Made by a program: the position numbers and the translations under genes
Shown: in pieces, positions 25,984 through 38,089 of the stretch
Layout of the letters: every line of letters starts with the position of its first letter
Numbering within the stretch: the stretch's first letter is position 1
Notes under the pieces: generated by a model
Told to the model about the DNA's origin: nothing
The model's database searches: none
Seen by the model: the letters and a program-made list of their open reading frames with translations, nothing else
Source: Membranipora membranacea
Taxonomy: Eukaryota; Bryozoa; Gymnolaemata; Cheilostomatida; Membraniporidae
Assembly: GCA_914767715.1 (NCBI GenBank)
Contig: OU612074.1
Span: forward strand, 1,379,501 to 1,443,500
Length of the DNA stretch: 64,000 nucleotides
Direction: 5' to 3'

Positions 25984-26760
25984 GGTGTGCTACTATCACA
26001 TGACATGCAATGTTATTCCTTGCCTCGCCCAACTCAGTACATAAGGATTGCCGCTCGAGGCTTCATGTGAAAAGCTCAATACTTGTAAAGCTAACTTCCT
26101 TCTTGCAATCATAATATATAGACTTTATATTTCTTTGTAAACAGTTTCCCATTATAACAACACCAACAAGAGATTTAAGAGGTGTGTCACTTTTATAATT
26201 GGCTGCACAAAGTGAAAACAAGCCGATGTGAAAACTGATAATGAATGCACAGTGACCGGTCTGCGACTGGTCTGCCATTTCATTTGTAGCTGCACGTTCA
26301 ATAGAATGAATATAAGTGAGATTCAAACAATTTCAAGGTTGAATTCCTAGCTCAAGTAAATAAATGAGCGAAAAACTAACAATTCAAAAAACTACCATTC
26401 CCAACTTTATCTATCGAGCAGAACAGGTTATTGTACTAGGTATAATTTGCTTTGCAGAACTGTCGGAAAAATTTATTGCTACAATCATCCGTTGTCGCAA
26501 TGGGAGAAGCTAGCGTTAAAAATTTCATACGTCATGACAACTATGTTAGTCATTGATCCATCAGCAAAAGTTAGAGGAAAAAAGGTCATATAGCGGGTTA
26601 TCCTCCTCTGCCTAAAGTAACAGCCTTGAAAATAAAAATGAAATAAATAATGGCATTTTAAGTTAATAACTGTTAAAAAGATATCGCTGTCGACATGTTT
26701 ACAAAAAAATGCTACCTAATTTGCATGGCTGTAGGTTATTCAGTAGACTAGTTATAGTTC

Positions 26761-29700
26761 CTAGTATCTGTTTGTATATGTTTGTGCTGTAAATCTCGGT
26801 TCACTGTAGTAATGTGTATCAGTATCATTGACGGCTGACCTTAATGGTGGTAAAGTAGGTGGTATCTTTGGTAATGTTGATACTGGTATCTCATATTCTT
26901 CATGTTTCATACTCGTGCGCTGTGTTGCTGATCCGTATCTAAACAGAAAGATGGGAAATATTGTAATATTTATTCTCCGATTGGCAAGATAAATCATTTG
27001 TTTCTCCAGTTGAACTTCTCAAACCACAAAATCAGAATTTGAGTGCCTCAACTTGCAGCTTGCAGCTTGCATACTAGTAGGAGCAGTCTAATATCAACCA
27101 TTGGAAAGTGTTGCATAATGCAATGCCACTTCTAGCAACCAGCTTTACAATTAGATATTAGGTTGAGTTTCAATTTTTGAATTTATAACATACCCGTCTT
27201 GACCTGAGTGGGATCTCATCTTTACTCTGTAAGCAGCTAACAGTGATAAACTGATGACACACACAGTAACAGCTGACGCAATGATAATCGCTAGCTGTAA
27301 CGGTGACAGTGCATCTAAAATTAAATGATTGAAATATGACTGAATTTGAAAACTCAATTACAAAGCAGGTGGATGTGAAGGAAGGAGGAAACTAGAAATG
27401 AAGATATCGATATAAGTAAAAAAAAGATGACATAGATTAAAGTAGGATATAAAGTAGGTAGATTCTCAACTGACATAGTTTCATGAACAATCACGCCATG
27501 TACCAAAATGTCGGTCAGTTTAGGGATGTAAATACCTGAAGTTGTTGGACTCATTGTTGTCTCTGTAGAGAATGTCTCTCTTGGTGTGGTATCTGTTGAT
27601 GTTACTGTAGCTGTAGTGACTGTAGATGTTAATGTAGAAGTTGGTTGTGTTTGAGTGATAGCGTCTGTAGTAAATGCGATTCTTTCTGCAAGACATCAAT
27701 ACAGGTTGGATTATGGAAATGTAAAATATTCACCGAGAAATAGTTCAGCTTTCAGCACAGATAGTAGCAAAACTTAAGGTTTGTTTTTATTTAATCACCC
27801 TCCACTCCAGGTAAGAAAGACTTAAACTAACTTAACTAATGTGTAGCTAATATTAACCCCTTTAATGTAGAGAAAAGTGAACGCAACCTATCCTTTCCCT
27901 GAACTATTTACATAGTCCGTCCAAAGATTTAGAGTATCTAACTCCTTGGTCAGTCTCATCACAGTTCATTAATTTCACCGAGAGTACTTACCCCTCAGTA
28001 CGAGTATTCGCTCTGATGCTCCGACGTACAGTCTGTCAGCTATAAGTTGTAATGTGCGAGGCCCACTCATCTGACAGGAAGTAAGGTTTCCTTCTTTCTG
28101 TCCTCCAATACCAGAGCATATTGATGAACTGTTGTTTGAGATCAGATCAAGCACCCTCAGCATATTATTACTCTGATCTGCTATGATGAGTACGTCCGCA
28201 CTCAAAAACGTAAGTCCCCTTGGTGAGTTAAATCTGGTTTCGGTCAGAGTTCCGTCCAAATTCCCAGATTGAGTACCTCCAGAAATGATCTCAATATTTC
28301 CCTGAGTGTATTCATAACGGATTATGCCATGTGGGAAGGTGAGGTAAAGATCACCAGTCACGTTGTGACGTACTACGCCATAGAATGCATACGGGCCTGG
28401 AGGGACAAGTGTTGTTACATTCAGAGTGGTGATGTCAACAGATCTCACTGCCTTGTTTCCCCACTCAGTTACAATGAGTGTACGATTGTCCCCTACCATA
28501 ACAGAGTAAGGGCGAAAGAATTGGGCTTTCTCTCCGTCCATGTAGCCACCCTTTGTACAGTTGCCTACAAAGACGGAACTTTGCTGGGAGATCCTGTCAA
28601 CAAGCCTCAGACAGTGACTGTACTGGTCCACAGCTATGATCTCAGTTGGTGAGACTTGAGTAAAGCCTGTGAGCTGGTTGAACCTAGCCTCAGAGCCGAC
28701 CCCCTCAACATAACCGTGTGACGAGCCGATGACAAGAGATTTGAAGCTCCCATTCGTTGTCTGTATTTTTCGTAGATCAGAGAAAAGGATAGAATAAGAT
28801 TCATACAAGTCCTCCTCTAAATGGTTTATCTGAAGAGGTACCTTCCGATAGTTCATCAGCTCTAGGTTATCCTCTGACAGACTGAAAAGGACCACATACA
28901 GGTTTAATGGTAGGATCAAAAAGTCCATTAATTTATCAGCACCCGAGTGTTAAAATATCAGCATCAAATAATAAGTCACAGGCTGTATCGACAATGCTAT
29001 AAAATTTGCAGTAAATATGTTCATAGCGGATGCTCAACTCTCTCAAAAGCATTATATTCATTCATTGTATTATTCCACTGAACTTTTTCTACCTTATACC
29101 CAATATCTAATTGATTGTGATTGGGCAGCAGAGTAGGCTAACAGAATAAACACCAAGGTCACCCAAACATTTACACTAATAGAGGGAATCAAGGGAGTGA
29201 AAATCATCGTTGTGATAAATAAATTCTCAAAATATGCATATAGTATCTGATTGAATATCTACTTACCTTAATCCGTATATAATTCTGAACGACATGATCA
29301 AACAGACTTCAACCTGCAAAACATATCAATCATCAGTAATTCAGAATATTAATTTAAAACTTTCTACATTGGGACCCCTTGCTGACTACTGTGTACTTAA
29401 ATTTTTAAGCGATAAGACCTCTTTTGTCTTCAAGGAGACATGTGGCTGTCTTGAGAGACACACATCCCAGCATTTATTGCCACAGGAGTTGTGGGTTGGA
29501 GTCCCATTACAGGTCCATATTTGATTGATTCACCTTCCCCCAGGGTTCTATAACAACAGTTCCTGAGTATGCTGCATTAAAAGAAATCCTGGCAAGCTTG
29601 AAAGATAGGTAAAACACCGAAAGAATTCTGAGCAATGGGCAGTAGAAGCCCCGGTGACCTTGATGAATCTACACTGTGAGATAAGTAGGGTTGCGGTGGT

Positions 29701-30020
29701 AGAAACACTTCTAACTACTGAATATCAGGCTTACTAATCAAACACCATAGACCAACATATTACAGGGATGGTGAGATGGCGCAATCATCTACCATGCTTG
29801 CTGTTCAATTGGGCGAGCACTCTCAATGGATATTTCGTCCTCTAGCACCCTCCAGAGTATTAAACTACTCTGAGTCTCGCTGAGGAAACTTTGTTTTTGA
29901 TGCATCTGAGGCTACCTTATCTGAGGCTGTCGAGACTTGAACAATTCTCCGCCAATGGAAAAGTTTATTTAGCTAATCCTGTTATCAAATAGATTCAATA
30001 AATATAGCACTAACCTTCAT
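26761..30020 (-). CDS. NHL-repeat single-pass receptor, paralogue 2 (six exons)
   Basis: Predicted receptor of 463 residues. Exons: 30015-30020 (ATGAAG), 29267-29313, 27992-28881, 27536-27685, 27194-27314, 26761-26938. N-terminus MKVEVCLIMSFRIIYGL is a weak signal peptide. Residues about 25-314 form the NHL propeller (SHGYVEGVGSEARFNQLTGF, GGYMDGEKAQFFRPYSV, RFNSPRGLTFLSADVLIIAD, several N-glycosylation sequons). Residues 315-364 are a mucin-like stalk rich in Thr; about 371-396 a membrane helix (LAIIIASAVTVCVISLSLLA); the tail has EEYEIP and THYYSEP, shared in order with paralogue 1. All intron phases agree with paralogue 1. An alternative start inside the preceding intron (ATG at 28928) would read in frame into the propeller with a better hydrophobic leader, MDFLILPLNLYVVLF, so an alternative first exon is possible. 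Confidence 0.82.
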
Positions 30021-30507
30021 CTTGTGCAGCAGCAGATACTCTCAGACCATATCTGGCACTGTATTAAATAGCTGCTTGATCAACTTGTAATTATTACTAC
30101 ATGAGTGAAAAATTTAACCATGCTCGGGACTCGGGAGTGCACTAGGTAAAATATAGTAATCCATTGATTGAACTGAAACTGTTTTGCCCTTGGCCAATCT
30201 AGAATTGAAAGCAAACAACAAGTGTGAGAAAGCCAAATATGGCACACCTCTTAGTGACCTTGACTGTGCATAGCTATTCAGACTGGCCGTCTATTGTAAT
30301 TTATTGTGATCAATAATTGCATAGCATAAGTTAAACGCCTTAATGTGAACGTGATTTGATGGTGAATCATGATGTGAAGCCAAGAATCTCAAACCTTATC
30401 AGTTCTTTAAAATGCCCGTGTAGCTACGTAAAATAGTATTTTATGTACAAATTACTCAGTCCAGTCATGGAAAAGGAAATTATCATTTGTAATAATGTGA
30501 TATGTGA

Positions 30508-31110
30508 ATGGCATGGTTTAATATATCTCTTAACATTAGCCTGGGCAGGCTCAGTCAGGAGTGGGTGCAGCCCCCCCCCCCCCCAACAGACATCTTAACA
30601 TTCTGTTGTGGTTTTTGTGTTGTTGAGAATTTTCAGTTTTCTTTTTGTCATAAAGAGGCACTACAGAACAGTAATATTATCAAAGTAATTTGTATTGAAG
30701 AATCTGACAGTGAGGTCAGGACCCGCATGCAAAACTTCCGATGGGCCAACCGCACTCCGCAAGCACAACTGGGTATCTCACAGTTGGCATGCCAAGTGAT
30801 CATTATAGATTACATTTGCAACAGCTTTTTTAAATATCAAAAACACTTGCAAAATGTAAAAGTCAAAACAGATTTCTGTTACGGTCACAACATCTGCATA
30901 TCCTTCAGACTTGGTCAATGTCATATTTCAGAAATTAGAAAAACGGTTGTGAGAGGTGTAACAGTCAACTGGGTATCCCGCATTGAAAACTTGATATACC
31001 GGTTGAACTCTACAGAACATGCAAGAATTTGGAAGTTCCTTTTAATGCATATAACTCAGCTTTTGACAATAAATGTAGAAACAATATCTTCCTTGATCAG
31101 GATGATGTAG
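30508..31110 (+). CDS. 200-codon open frame, unrecognised, probably not a gene
   Basis: The longest unexplained open frame in the window. It spans a C-run (poly-Pro) and has no recognised motif, no clear partner exons, and no repeat of it elsewhere. Length alone is the evidence. Confidence 0.15.
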   Translation: MAWFNISLNISLGRLSQEWVQPPPPPTDILTFCCGFCVVENFQFSFCHKEALQNSNIIKVICIEESDSEVRTRMQNFRWANRTPQAQLGISQLACQVIIIDYICNSFFKYQKHLQNVKVKTDFCYGHNICISFRLGQCHISEIRKTVVRGVTVNWVSRIENLIYRLNSTEHARIWKFLLMHITQLLTINVETISSLIRMM

Positions 31111-31967
31111 GATCTAATGAAGTATCTCTCCTTATTCTATGTGATCGGTTTTCTCTCATTTGGATTCACTGACATCATCAAAATTTATGTGGATTTTGTG
31201 GCTGGAAGGGAGGTAGGAGTATGGTGAATTGGATTTTGATTATTTCAGTCTATTTCTGAAAATAAAGGGTGAGACAAGAAGGTTTCCTATAAATCGGACA
31301 AAGCAATCAGAAGAGTTTTGCCTGTCTTAATAAAATCTGTGCAACAGAATTATGCTTTTTATGACTGCTGAAAATCAGCTCTGCAACTGATGAATTTCAC
31401 TTTGACATGTTTATTTGATGAGAAGACCAATTTTAAAGGCTGTAAATCAACCATACACATCCCAAATCCAATTTCATCCAACAAAATAGTGTTTTTATTT
31501 CAATTTCGGAGTTGTGATCTTAATGTCAAGGTGGGGACAACTTTCAACATGGAATATGAAAATGGCACTTACATGAAATTACCATCTCATTTTAGTTTTT
31601 GTTGGAACTATGCCTATTAAATCAGCTTGTAAGATTTCCTCAGATCACATCCTAACCTTTAAATATGGCTGCTCTGCAAAACTCCCGACCAAAAAGCTAT
31701 AACTGTGATAATTACAACAAGATACTGATAATCAGAAGGAAGAGAACAAGATGTCGATTTATTCGTAATTACATGCACAGCTAATTTACTCAAATGTTTG
31801 TGTGCACAAGTATCAGTATGATGGCTGCAATGCCAAGCTTCATTGACCCCTACTCAATAAGTTTTATACATGATTTGACAACCCAAAAATCTTCGTCAGT
31901 GAGAGTGAGGGTGATGATGTTGCTGCTAAGTTTATGATCTATATTATATTGTGTTGCTTTGTTGTAG

Positions 31968-32114
31968 GATCACTGATAAACTTGGCTCAGCACCCATCAT
32001 CGACTATCCAGATTCTCGGTGCAAAGAAAGCTTTATTTAGAGCTCTCAAGTCTAAGCACGACACTCCTATATACGGTCTGATTTATCACGCTACACTCGT
32101 CGGCCAATCTTCCC
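31968..32114 (+). pseudogene. Orphan copy of NOP58 exon 6
   Basis: After a TAG acceptor-like sequence, 49 codons read [19 protein letters not shown] and on to [13 protein letters not shown], a clear copy of NOP58 exon 6 (13709-13860). It differs at several residues, including Glu to Lys in the [11 protein letters not shown] signature, and the last bases with the exon-6 donor are replaced by unrelated sequence. No neighbouring NOP58 exon was found on either side. It is therefore a stranded exon fragment. Its position beside the caspase copy at 33.1 kb, in mirror order to the originals, indicates one inverted segmental duplication. Confidence 0.85.
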
Positions 32115-32125
32115 GTTGTGTTATC

Positions 32126-33010
32126 TCATATTTACCACCACTTACGGTGATGAAAATAAAGATGGTCTTCACTGCAAAAAATTTGAACAGGTCTGATTGA
32201 GTGGGTCAAATGGTGTGATGGGTTTTGGTTTTGACACAGTTCCAGTATGTTATCGATCTCAACTAACACAGCTTTGAGATGACATACCTTTAAAGTTACT
32301 CTTTCACAACAAAAATTATAGATTCAAGATAAAAAACTGTAAACTATGTATTTTCTTTCTGGCATTGTGACTACAGTGCGCAAAAAAGTCGCTCAAAATA
32401 GATCTGCAAGCAACAATAGTTATAACTGGTAGCCTTCAACAGGATTGAAATGTAATTTTACTTCCAAGCACAATTAATCAGTTACATCCCATGGGGTAAA
32501 TCATGAGTAGTAGTAAAATAAATTGAATATGATTCAATGTCGGGGTTATCCCCTAGGAAAAGGGAATCAATTTTGAGGCTGACTAATGGCACAAGATATA
32601 TTATATCGGTCGTCAAGAGGAAAATGGTCTACATGCGGATTGAAAATGTGCAGGAAAACACATTTTTCAAATTCCTAATCAACTTTAATATACGTCCATA
32701 TCAGAGTGATTGACCTAAATCTTATCTAACCTACCTCAATATAGTGACTATAGTACATAAGAACATGGTCGAAACACAATAGCTTTGACTCTGAACCAAA
32801 TATTATGATAAAATACTGAGCATAGCTTTAGTCTTAGGTATATGTGGTTTGATAACTTTGAGTGATCGGCCTCAGCCAGACCTCGTGGAATAGTTATTTT
32901 ATCTACCTGTGCAGATTTGTTGGTGATGCAAGTAAATTAATTCGTATTCCCCATCTTAGGTATTTCAAATAAAATAGAGATAAGAAAATATACAGCTGTA
33001 TATACCTCTT
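32126..33010. other. Filler between the two duplicated exon fragments
   Basis: Lies between the NOP58 exon copy and the caspase copy. No NOP58 exons 7-11 were recognised, so most of the original 6-kb interval is missing or decayed. Confidence 0.45.
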
Positions 33011-33078
33011 AAAATGAACACCTTCCCGGGGCCCACCCCCTGTATCCCCTGTTTGGTGCAAGCTCCATGCTGTATCCC

Positions 33079-33374
33079 TCATATTATCATTGCACCCCCT
33101 GCCCTACTTCCAGCCTCGGGCATGATTAAGTTTTTATCTCTTATCTCTGGGACCTGTGTTGTTCCTGGTAGGAGCTGCATGTCACTGACTGCGCTGGTGT
33201 GCATAGTACGGATATCTGTCTGTCCATCTGAGTTAGAAATCTGTATTGCCAGAGCCTCTATATAAACTCCTCGCTCCGCTAGTCCGCCTTCGACAGCAGA
33301 GAGAAGTAGTACTGAGTGCTGACGGGTAAGTGCTATGTGATTCTCTGAGCTTGATGGTGACGCGTCTTCATTCC
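33079..33374 (-). CDS. Second caspase-like (C14) C-terminal exon, inverted duplicate
   Basis: Minus-strand copy of the exon at 7621-7901, beginning after the same style of acceptor (cttgcag) and open for 97 residues to a TGA. It shares NHIALT, HSVLLLS, VEGGLAERG, YIEALA and TTQVPEIRD, has an in-frame loss of three residues before NLIMP, and a different C-terminal end because the old stop is replaced by a longer reading frame. Homology continues into the preceding intron as far as GCCATAACACAG. No p20 exon is seen. It may be a decayed gene fragment or a live paralogue end; the open frame argues for recent duplication or some constraint. Confidence 0.5.
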
Positions 33375-33424
33375 CTGCAAGAAGTTAGTTCAAGGAATTA
33401 AAAGGTCCACTGCTGTGTTATGGC

Positions 33425-36400
33425 TAGAAAATGGACAAGCATTTATCATTTAGTTACAATCACAAAGATAAGATAAGGGCGTTAGCAGCTTCTGAAGTGC
33501 CATTATTAAAAGTTCTCCACCTATCAAAATTTAGGCAATGCCAAGTCGAGGGTACTTACCGTGAAAGTAGCAAGTGACCCGGCATTGGCTCTTCTACTTC
33601 CCACCCACCAATCAGATCCAACACATTGGCTACCCTACATTGCTATAATATATGCTCTCTGCAGTCTGCACTAGCATGAGATTATCACTCCAAAACATGC
33701 AACTCTAAATAGTTAAACTATAAAGCAGAACAGCAGCCTGGGAACCCTGGCTATTATTTTGCAAGCTGCAATGTAGAGTTTTGCAGATAATGTGAAGAGT
33801 ACCAGGGGTTTAATAAGTACTTTAAAGGGACATATGACTATCTATAATTAAGATTATAGCAGGTTACTAGGATATAAAGAGGTAAAAGAATCAGAAAATA
33901 TCTGATAGTAGTTCTGTATCTAGGCGGAAAAAAATTTCTCTCCCCAATTGCATTTGAACATCAATCAGTAAGTCTTGCAGCATTATGCAAGTTGAAAAAT
34001 TGAATTTTCCATGTGTGTATTTCAAACAGAATTAATGCAGGCACCAATGTGAGTTATTTATCTTCATAAACCATATGCACTGGAGACACTTTCTGTCTAA
34101 GGCCGGTTGTTGGAAACTGCCCAAGTGCAGTTATAAATTGGAGTTAGTAAGTTACGCTGCTCCGCTGGTTTGTTATCAAATTCTAAACTTTGAAAGCTCC
34201 TCCTGTGGGACTCGCACAAACAACTCATGCGGCTTGGCAGTGGACAGGAAGTATACTAACCGTGAGACGGCGCCATCGATTAATGTGCTTACCATTCACT
34301 GCCAAGCGATCAGCGTTGCAGGTGTTTTGGGTTTGAGCCTCATCCGCACAGGATAATATTGTCTGCAAAATAAAAAGTGTATATATGATAGATGATGTTC
34401 ATTTCTGGTATTTCTGGAAGTTTCTTGATGCTTCATTCACTTGCATTGGAAATTTAACCCGGCTAGCTTCTAAGATACCTCCCTGCTGGAAGGCAGTAAT
34501 ATACAAATCGGGCACCTGGAGTGTAACAGCATGCCTAAAATGGCACAAGACTGTTTTAGGAATATTAGTATATTGCTAGCAGGCTAAGATACAGCCTTGC
34601 TGTAAGGCTGCTAGATGCAGAATCGGCTGCTTGGCGTGTAACAGGATACCTAAAATGGTACATGACAGGATTTACGAAAAATAAAAGTACGTTACTAGCA
34701 GGTTACTAGGATGCTGATTTTGCCAAAGAATGTGAAGACATCTGATGGTAGCTCTGTATCTTTGTTTCCAAACCGCAGCACTGTCTCCATCGAATTGCAC
34801 ACACATCACCGAACAGAATTGATGAAGTGGTAGGATCAAATGTTTTAACACTGAATTTTGAGTTGGTGTGATCAGAAAATTGTTGCAACCCACCATGTGA
34901 TTTCAATTGAAGCAGATAACTGGGGTACGAACCTCACTTTGTCTCATTCAATCTGCGATTCAGCTGGTAGGTACTCTTGCGAACACACTACCACTCTTTG
35001 GTTTAGAGCTATCATTAGGAGTAGGGTATGGTTCTACTCACGAGTTCTGTACCAGTGTTTCAAAGCAGCTTTATGCATGGTTCAAAGGGGGTTTTCATCT
35101 ACACAGATGGTTCAAAGAAGTGAAGGCCTCAATATCACAAATTGCTAACGAATCAAGAAGTATCTATGTCACAGTGAACAAGGATAGTTATTCCGTTCTA
35201 TTAGAATTAGATCATCGATTTCTCACCCAAATATGTCTGTCCAAACAGAAAAGTAGTAATAATATGTTGACCCAAACTCAGGTGGTCTTATGGATGTTTT
35301 CCTGATGTCGTTTAGATAAATGTTTGACACTCTCTCCTGACCTGACACTCACTCTGATTGACTTGGCTGGCGTTATTCTAGCCACATCCCGATAAAACAA
35401 CCCCTCAATTTCCTATATAGAGAGTATTGCGCTCAGCGCCCTACCATTATTTTCTATTCATATTAAAGAAAGAAGTCTTAGATTGACCCATTCTTACTAC
35501 CCAATTATGGAGATTACTCAGTTATTTAAAGTCAAAAATGCTCAGTTGTAGTTATCTCCTCCTTACTTTTCCAAAAGCTATCTCCTTCCTACAGTTTTTA
35601 ATTCAGATTGACCACATTTGGTCACCTGGATCGTTAGTCAATCAGCTAACTATTCATTTATCTCTTTCTGCAAAAAACTCCAAATCTCACAAAAAATCTC
35701 CAAGTTCGTGTTTTTCTGTTTGGGCAGAACTACACTTCGACATGGTAACTCACAGAGATCTGGTTTTTTTTTGGAGCATCAGTTCATCACATTATCTAAA
35801 TGAGCTTTTGAGGGCATGTTTGAAATATTTTTTTGACATATTTAAAATTGCGATTTACTTTTTCATTACGGTGTTTATTTCATCCATCAGTGCAGTGGCA
35901 ATGTTGCGCAAGGCAGTGCAAAGAGCTTATATATTTTTAGTTTCTATGCCATTGTGTACAGTTTCAAACAAATCCTAATTGCCTTTTATCAAAGCAGTGG
36001 AGCAATTTACAAATGACAATGGAGATGCTATACTGAACTTAAACAAAAGAATAATCTGTTGGTTGATATAAGTTTTCAGTATAGATCGTGGTGACCCATC
36101 AGTCACCCATCAAATTCTATCAGAATGACTATAGACCTCAAAATAATTAATATTATTAATATTCCGAAACATGGTTTGGATTTGGCTTTTTCAGTGGATA
36201 ATGTTCAATGATGGCATTTTCAAACTACACCCAAATGTTTGAGCTTAAATTTTACTCAAATGTCATCCCAATATTTTTATTATTGAAAAACACTAATGTA
36301 ACTATGCTGGATGCATATAGGATTATGATAACTGTGTGTCTGGAGGGCTCACCCTTAATAACACACATGATATTCTATGTGAAATATTCTGCTGCATTTT

Positions 36401-36522
36401 CAGTGAGCTGGTTTCTGTATGTTCGACCTTGGTGTATCTATCACCATTAAGGAATTGCAGTCCTGAAATAACCATTGACAGCATTCATGTTATGGTTGAA
36501 TTTGTACATTTGTTTAAAAATC
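33425..36522. other. No gene recognised, small repeats only
   Basis: Contains the tandem unit at 34.5 kb and several frames of 60-146 codons with no motif or splice support, including a hydrophobic one at 35538-35978. Confidence 0.4.
34469..34701. repeat. Two tandem copies of a unit of about 118 bp
   Basis: Both contain TAAGATAC, CTGCTG, ATCGG, GTGTAACAG, CCTAAAATGG and end near CTAGCAGGC or CTAGCAGGT. A related piece (GCAGGTTACTAGGAT ... TCTGAT-GTAG-TCTGTATCT) recurs at about 33856-33922 and 34698-34765. Confidence 0.6.
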
Positions 36523-37145
36523 GTGCCCTGGGACTGCATCTATATTGCAACAAGTTATAATGGTGTTACTTTTGAGGATTCGGTTAGCCAAACAGGTGGG
36601 CTGCCTCAATAAACAACAAATCTGAGATGGCCTCCAAACAAAATTGGAAGCAATTCTTCACGCAGTGCATTGAAAAGATCCAAGTACAATTGAGACCTCT
36701 GCTGGATGAAGATATCAGTTAGAGCAATTACAGACATTGTTTTCTCAGAGTAAATTTTCTAATCCCTCAAGAAAATCTTATTTGTAAACAACCAGTGTAT
36801 TGCAGTCTCTGTGTTTCATTACAGGGAAAGAATTTGTTACTGTTGTGCCTTGTTTACCTTTTCCAAAGGATTTAAAGGCAATGTAATAATTTTAGAATAT
36901 CAAAACCTGAGGATTTCCTTTGTGTCTCAAGACTTGTTGCTTCTTATGATATTTATGTATTATAGCATTATTACATCAGATTAAAATTGAAGGTTGAATT
37001 AAATCAGATGTCTTGTCGCAAGCAACATCCTGGAGCATAGGCGGCAAAATTTGTTGCCTTAGTGGCCAGGCCGCAATATCTGCGCCAGGTTGCTCTCTGT
37101 TTGCAGGCAGGTCGGAGCACACCTGGGTTCCAACCATAGCCCAGT
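36523..37145. repeat. Direct duplication, unit 1
   Basis: From GTGCCCTGGGACTGCATC to GCCCAGT, repeated at 37513-38085 with high similarity. Neither copy has a convincing reading frame. Confidence 0.85.
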
Positions 37146-37512
37146 GCTAGACAATTTGTAATCCTGCTCAGTCCAAATATATTTTCCAACCAGCATTCCA
37201 AGCCCGAAACCCCAGTTCTGATACAAAAAAATTAGCCCATATTGGGTGCCCCGTTTTTTTATACCAATTTTATTGCATCTAAAATATCATATCATATTAT
37301 GTTGAATCAATAGGCTTTAGTGGCTGGCTACTCATATATTTACATTTTTGCAATCGACCATGACACCTTGTCAACATTCAATTATCCACACTCTCTTTAC
37401 TCAACAAAAACATGGTCCATTCTTCTAAAAATTTATACAATGTTGCAATCACTTCACTCTTGGTTAGCCGGGTAAACCTTCTTCCGGGAGTTATTGCACA
37501 ATCAAGTAGAGG

Positions 37513-38085
37513 GTGCCCTGGGACTGCATCTATACTGCAACAAGTTATAATGTCGCTACTTTTGAGGATTCGGTTAGCCAAACAGGTGGGCTGCCTCAAT
37601 AAACAACAAATCTGAGATGGCCTCCAAACAAAATCTGAAGCAATTCTCCATGCGGTGCATTGAAACGATCCAAGTACAATTGAGACCTAAGCTAGATGAA
37701 GATATCAGTTAGAGCAATTACAGACATTGTTTTCTCACAGTAAATTTTCTAATCCCTCAAGCAAATCTTATTTGTAAACAACCAGTTGTATTGCAGTCTC
37801 TGTGTTTCATTACAGGGAAAGAATTTGTTACTGTTGTGCCTTGTTTATCTTTTCCAAATTAAAGGCAATGTAATATTAGAATATCAAAACCTGAGGATAA
37901 CCTTTGCGTCTCAAGACTGATTAAAATTGAAGGTTGATTTAAATCAGATGTCTTGTCACAAGCCACATCCCGGAGCATAGGCGGCGAAATTCGTTGCCTT
38001 AGTGGCCAGGCCACAATATCTGCGCCAGGTTGCTCTCTGTTTGCAGGCAGGTCGGCGCACACCTGGGTGCCAACCAAAGCCCAGT
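37513..38085. repeat. Direct duplication, unit 2
   Basis: Second copy of 36523-37145, 990 bp downstream in the same orientation. It lacks about 44 bp near the middle (TTGTTGCTTCTTATGATATT and following). Confidence 0.85.
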
Positions 38086-38089
38086 AGAC

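Noticed and set aside
28269-28652. 127-codon plus-strand frame
   Set aside because: Antisense shadow of the NHL propeller exon of paralogue 2.
30021-30062. A longer reading frame (YGLRVSAAAQDE) in the NHL paralogue 2 first exon
   Set aside because: Only the last codons ATG AAG join in frame with the next exon; the rest fits a 5' UTR.
34260-34345. tRNA-like boxes on the minus strand
   Set aside because: The B-box-like word comes before the A-box-like word, so no tRNA fold is possible.
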